Shown: positions 61,156 to 64,000 of the stretch, piece by piece
Numbering within the stretch: position 1 is the first letter of the stretch
Layout: every line of letters starts with the position of its first letter
Source: CAZSDU01 sp964605775
GTDB taxonomy: Bacteria > Bacteroidota > Bacteroidia > Bacteroidales > FEN-979
NCBI GenBank assembly: GCA_964605775.1
Contig: CAZSDU010000002.1
Location: 174,531-238,530, forward strand
Reading direction: 5' to 3'
DNA length: 64,000 nucleotides
The notes under the pieces: model-generated
What the model saw: the letters and a program-made list of their open reading frames with translations, nothing else
Database searches by the model: none
Told to the model about the DNA's origin: nothing
Translations under genes and position numbers: made by a program

Positions 61156-63372
61156 ATGAAAACAAACAATCTGTTAAAAAAAATCATTTTGTTGGCCCTG
61201 CCGCTGATGCTGATCGTGATCGTCGTCGTTTCCTGCAGGAAAAAAGACACTGACTACATTCCTGTACCACCTGGACCTAACCCCCCTGCCACACCAAATG
61301 TATTTACCAATAAGCCAATTCGCATGTTGTCGGATTATGAAATTGCCAATCAGGCTGACTTTCCTGGGCACATCATTCACCGGCTTGGGAAAGGTCTTGT
61401 CGGTGGCGAGGATCCGGACCCGGAAAATCCCTTTAAAGACGTTGGCGAGACCCTCCTGGAAATCTATGACTATAAGCATACTGAGCATGAATTTGCGGAA
61501 ATTAACCATGCTTTGACAAACCTGACAAACCAGATAACCATTTTAATGAATACCATAAACAGTATGGGCCAGCACCTGAGTATTCAGATTGACGACCTCA
61601 TGGCATTTATCTCCACAGGGGATCTCAATACGCAGATTAGTTATGTGACCACTGCCATGGAGGCAGGTACAGAAGATCAGTTCATGTATTACCCGAAGCT
61701 CGGAGCAGCGTGGGAGGCTGATTCTTTGAATCCCGCCTTGATTGTTCAAATGGACTCGGCCAGAAGCTATGTGCATACATACGCAACTGCCGTATATCAT
61801 GACCAGACAGGAAATTCAATGGTAAATATCATTAACCAGATGAGAAAAGATTTGTGCCCGCCCTTGGGGTCGGCCGATGATAATGCATTGATGGCCTACG
61901 CCAAAACAGTGGTCTCCTTAACCAACGGAAAAATACACGACTCAACGGATGCCATGAATGCATATCTGTTGATTGAAAGCTACTTTCTCACCGTTATAAA
62001 TTACCAGTTACAGGCCGCCACAGTCATGTCAAACGCTTGTAATTTATTGGATCCAACCGGAATTCTCGGCTACGATACATCTTTTCTGAATAGTGATGTT
62101 ATCCCCCCAATCACACAGGAAGTCGGTGTTTTTATCTCAGCAGTTGATTATCTGGTTGCTAATATAGGAGAATACAGGAACCAGGCACGGTTTATAAGCG
62201 ATATGCAGTATGCGAATGCAGGTCTTGCCCCGGACAACATTTTTATTCATGTCCTGGCACGTTCACAGTTTATTGCCAACCTGTTGTACGATGCGATGGG
62301 CCTCTCGTACCCGGTAATGTGCGGTCATATCCTGACACCATACAATTATGGGAATGATCCAACAGGATCGCTTTCTGTAACCATAGGATCAAAAACCATA
62401 ACCGCTATTCCTGACCAGGTATTAAGCCAGTTGCCCTATACCTATTGGGACAATACAACCTGCCATCCTGACCAGACATGGAATTCATACCGTTATGGCA
62501 ATCTTGGAATCCCTGATCCGGGCTGGCCTACCGGAAATCAGCCCCTCGTGATCAGTAATGTCGGTGGTCAGACGCCCTGGGTACATTATGTACCCATAAA
62601 GGGCAGCATCACACCACTTTACTATAACCCAAAGAATCCAAACCAAACTTCCACAATACAAACCACTGAATGTACGATTGAGTTTGCCTATTTTTCTGCC
62701 AATTGGCAATGGGGTTACCTCCTTCTCTCAAACTCTACGACGCAATCGGGATGGAAAAAGACAAGCGATGGCGGTGCTTTTGATTTTGAATCCTTCAATA
62801 GTTCCTTGGTGGGAAGTACCATGGGTGTCCCGTTTGCTGCATCCGGTAAAGGCGCGAATCTTAGTTACCAGACGAGTGGTATTTCATTTACTTATCCAAA
62901 TACAACAAGCGGAAGCATGCAGGCAAAAGGGACCACGGCTAAAACGAATAATTATTATGTCATCGTCGATGGCAACTGGATTGGTGTGACAACCGGAAGT
63001 GAATTGCCTACGGTTGGTGGAAACATTCAGGGGTGGGCTTCCTATAACGTTCTTTATAGTATGCAAGGCAGTGGCGGTGTTGATCTAACGGTTAATATCG
63101 GTACAACCCGTCCGAAAGAAAATCATTACAGTTGGACAGGTGATGACTATTACACCGTTGGCGGTGATGTGGTAAGGACTAATTTTCATGACCTGCAGGG
63201 CGTCCTGAACCAGGGATTTGGAGCCTCCCAGAACCTGCAACCAAATACCAGTTACCAGCCGGGCGTTCAGTATTACTACCAAACAGCCAATCTCGCGAGT
63301 GCCGTTTCTGCCAGCATATCTTTCAATCAGGCCTATCAGTTTGTTTACGGTGGATATTACAACGTTCCATAA
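61156..63372 (+). CDS. Large lipoprotein of unknown function
   Basis: I do not recognise this 738-residue protein. It has a lipoprotein signal ending VVVSC (Cys 27) and a proline-rich spacer (PVPPGPNPPATPN). Residues about 90-390 look largely helical: amphipathic runs such as NHALTNLTNQITILMNTINS and later YLLIESYFLTVINYQLQAAT, without membrane-length helices. From about 395 to the end it is beta-rich, full of Gly, Thr, Asn, Tyr and Trp, with paired strands (GYLLLSNSTTQSGW, NNYYVIVDGNWIGVTTGS, SYNVLYSMQGSGGVDLTVNI). The helical-then-beta plan recalls some pore-forming or surface-binding proteins, but I saw no diagnostic motif. It stands alone with its own promoter. Confidence 0.8.
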   Translation: MKTNNLLKKIILLALPLMLIVIVVVSCRKKDTDYIPVPPGPNPPATPNVFTNKPIRMLSDYEIANQADFPGHIIHRLGKGLVGGEDPDPENPFKDVGETLLEIYDYKHTEHEFAEINHALTNLTNQITILMNTINSMGQHLSIQIDDLMAFISTGDLNTQISYVTTAMEAGTEDQFMYYPKLGAAWEADSLNPALIVQMDSARSYVHTYATAVYHDQTGNSMVNIINQMRKDLCPPLGSADDNALMAYAKTVVSLTNGKIHDSTDAMNAYLLIESYFLTVINYQLQAATVMSNACNLLDPTGILGYDTSFLNSDVIPPITQEVGVFISAVDYLVANIGEYRNQARFISDMQYANAGLAPDNIFIHVLARSQFIANLLYDAMGLSYPVMCGHILTPYNYGNDPTGSLSVTIGSKTITAIPDQVLSQLPYTYWDNTTCHPDQTWNSYRYGNLGIPDPGWPTGNQPLVISNVGGQTPWVHYVPIKGSITPLYYNPKNPNQTSTIQTTECTIEFAYFSANWQWGYLLLSNSTTQSGWKKTSDGGAFDFESFNSSLVGSTMGVPFAASGKGANLSYQTSGISFTYPNTTSGSMQAKGTTAKTNNYYVIVDGNWIGVTTGSELPTVGGNIQGWASYNVLYSMQGSGGVDLTVNIGTTRPKENHYSWTGDDYYTVGGDVVRTNFHDLQGVLNQGFGASQNLQPNTSYQPGVQYYYQTANLASAVSASISFNQAYQFVYGGYYNVP

Positions 63373-63478
63373 GTTTCATCGACCGGTTGAGATGAGTTCG
63401 GTTCAAATGACGATGCTATTTATTTTAACGGAGTAGGTTCTCAAACGAATAATTTTAGGAAATGTTTATCTTTTGGAT

Positions 63479-63830
63479 ATGAAGATCTTAAAATATACCG
63501 TTATAAAATCCGAATCCAAGTATAATACCTATCTTAAAGCGCTTGAGGATCTTCTGGAAAGCAATGAAAACATTAAGGATTCCGGAGATGAGATCGAACT
63601 GCTCACGTTATTGATTGAGAAGTGGGATGCTGAACATTCTGCCCTTAACGGGAAAAATTCCATCGAATTACTCCTCTCCTTAATGCATGACCATAATTTG
63701 AAAGCAAAAAATCTTGTCACCATTTTCCGAAATACCAGCGTGATGAATACGCTCCAAAAGGTTGAATTGGCTTGTTAAATAAAAACACCCGTCATCTTGG
63801 GGAGGAATTAGTTGTTCAGGTCAAAACCAG
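63479..63830 (+). pseudogene. HigA-type antitoxin gene, frameshifted
   Basis: The open frame (63479-63778, 99 residues from the ATG) begins KILKYTVIKSESKYNTYLKALEDLL and continues ELLTLLIEKWDAEHS and MHDHNLKAKNLV, close to what I remember of HigA-family antitoxins. The helix-turn-helix then breaks off at LQKVELAC. In the -1 frame from about 63766 the DNA reads IGLLNKNTRHLGEELVVQ, which resembles the missing last helices. A frameshift near 63757-63772 is the simplest account. No HigB toxin gene is adjacent. A TTG at 63473 is a less likely start. Confidence 0.55.
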
Positions 63831-64000
63831 GGATTTAGGATCCGGTTTTGTCGCAATTCAATATAAAAACACCCACAGTATATTGATGAACAATAATTTG
63901 TGGGTGTTTTTGTAGCGGGGACGAGAGTTTATAGACAAAAACTCCCTACTGATAATCAATTACTTAACTCTTAAAAAGACCCCGATTTTTGTGCTTTTCG
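63779..64000. other. 3' region with direct repeat and terminator; no complete gene seen
   Basis: AAAAACACCC occurs at 63781-63790 and again at 63865-63874, the latter as part of a terminator. From 63912 to the end I find no supported frame; a gene could begin or end just beyond the window. Confidence 0.5.
63865..63911. terminator. Bidirectional rho-independent terminator
   Basis: AAAAACACCCACA (63865-63877) and TGTGGGTGTTTTT (63899-63911) form a perfect 13-bp stem with a 21-nt loop, with an A-run on one side and a T-run on the other. Confidence 0.8.

Noticed and set aside
61156..63372. Lipoprotein as a Cry-like pore-forming toxin
   Set aside because: Only the helical-then-beta order is similar; no diagnostic block was seen.
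63900..64000. Possible tRNA or attachment site at the right edge (GTAGCGGGGACGAG)
   Set aside because: No cloverleaf or CCA-like acceptor could be folded by eye; the sequence ends before any gene can be supported.

Overview
The window reads as a dense stretch of chromosome from an anaerobic member of the Bacteroidota, most like Bacteroidia. The evidence is a TonB-dependent receptor with a carboxypeptidase-like N-terminal domain, a choice-of-anchor L protein with a C-terminal type IX secretion sorting domain, a two-component propeller sensor kinase, a LytTR regulator, and many -7 elements of the Bacteroidota form TAnnTTTG. HydE ([FeFe]-hydrogenase maturation) and MqnA (futalosine menaquinone route) suit an anaerobic or low-oxygen life. 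About 49 protein-coding loci were called. No tRNA, rRNA, CRISPR array, insertion sequence or prophage was recognised.

Layout. From 1 to 11.6 kb the minus strand carries one tight run: gapA, a receiver-histidine kinase, L-serine ammonia-lyase, cheW, cheR-TPR, cheW, a HAMP-less MCP, cheA with a receiver, cheB, and a second receiver-kinase cut by the window edge. Gaps are at most about 40 bp and one promoter is visible, before gapA. From 11.6 to 27 kb are housekeeping genes (PPDK regulator, pyrG, yidC, mqnA, TonB receptor, coaE-ybbR-yajC-DUF1573, aroK, rlmD-hydE, LytTR, ychF). From 27 to 34.9 kb are rpsA-rnz, an M3 peptidase and the sorted surface protein. From 34.9 to 39.2 kb is an operon with a YdiJ-like FAD/Fe-S dehydrogenase, an esterase and what looks like an internally deleted DUF1338 gene. 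Then come the propeller kinase, lplA, a lipid acyltransferase, and a trio of fused aconitase-like enzyme, odd HD protein and NADP-type isocitrate dehydrogenase (44.3-48.0 kb). After cca, a pRiA4b ORF-3-like gene, miaA, a BadF-type kinase, a DUF3108 protein and an APC permease, 54.7-60.9 kb holds a TetR-controlled efflux system whose inner-membrane pump and TolC-like channel are one polypeptide. The last 3 kb hold a large unrecognised lipoprotein and a decayed HigA-like antitoxin gene.

The most unusual signals are: (1) a family of degenerate tandem repeats with a strict 7- or 8-bp period at about a dozen sites, in spacers, gene ends, one 5' leader and two coding insertions; (2) the chemosensory operon joined to glycolytic and serine-degrading genes; (3) the pump-channel fusion that keeps an internal signal peptide, with a 17/18 identical operator pair before the regulator and the pump operon; (4) a perfect 14-bp hairpin inside the start of rnz; (5) the DUF1338 remnant beside a D-2-hydroxyglutarate dehydrogenase-like gene; (6) the aconitase/HD/ICDH trio, whose HD doublet reads AD.

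Start sites were chosen with the -7 elements as well as homology. In several genes the element ends only 16-21 nt before the start codon, implying very short leaders.
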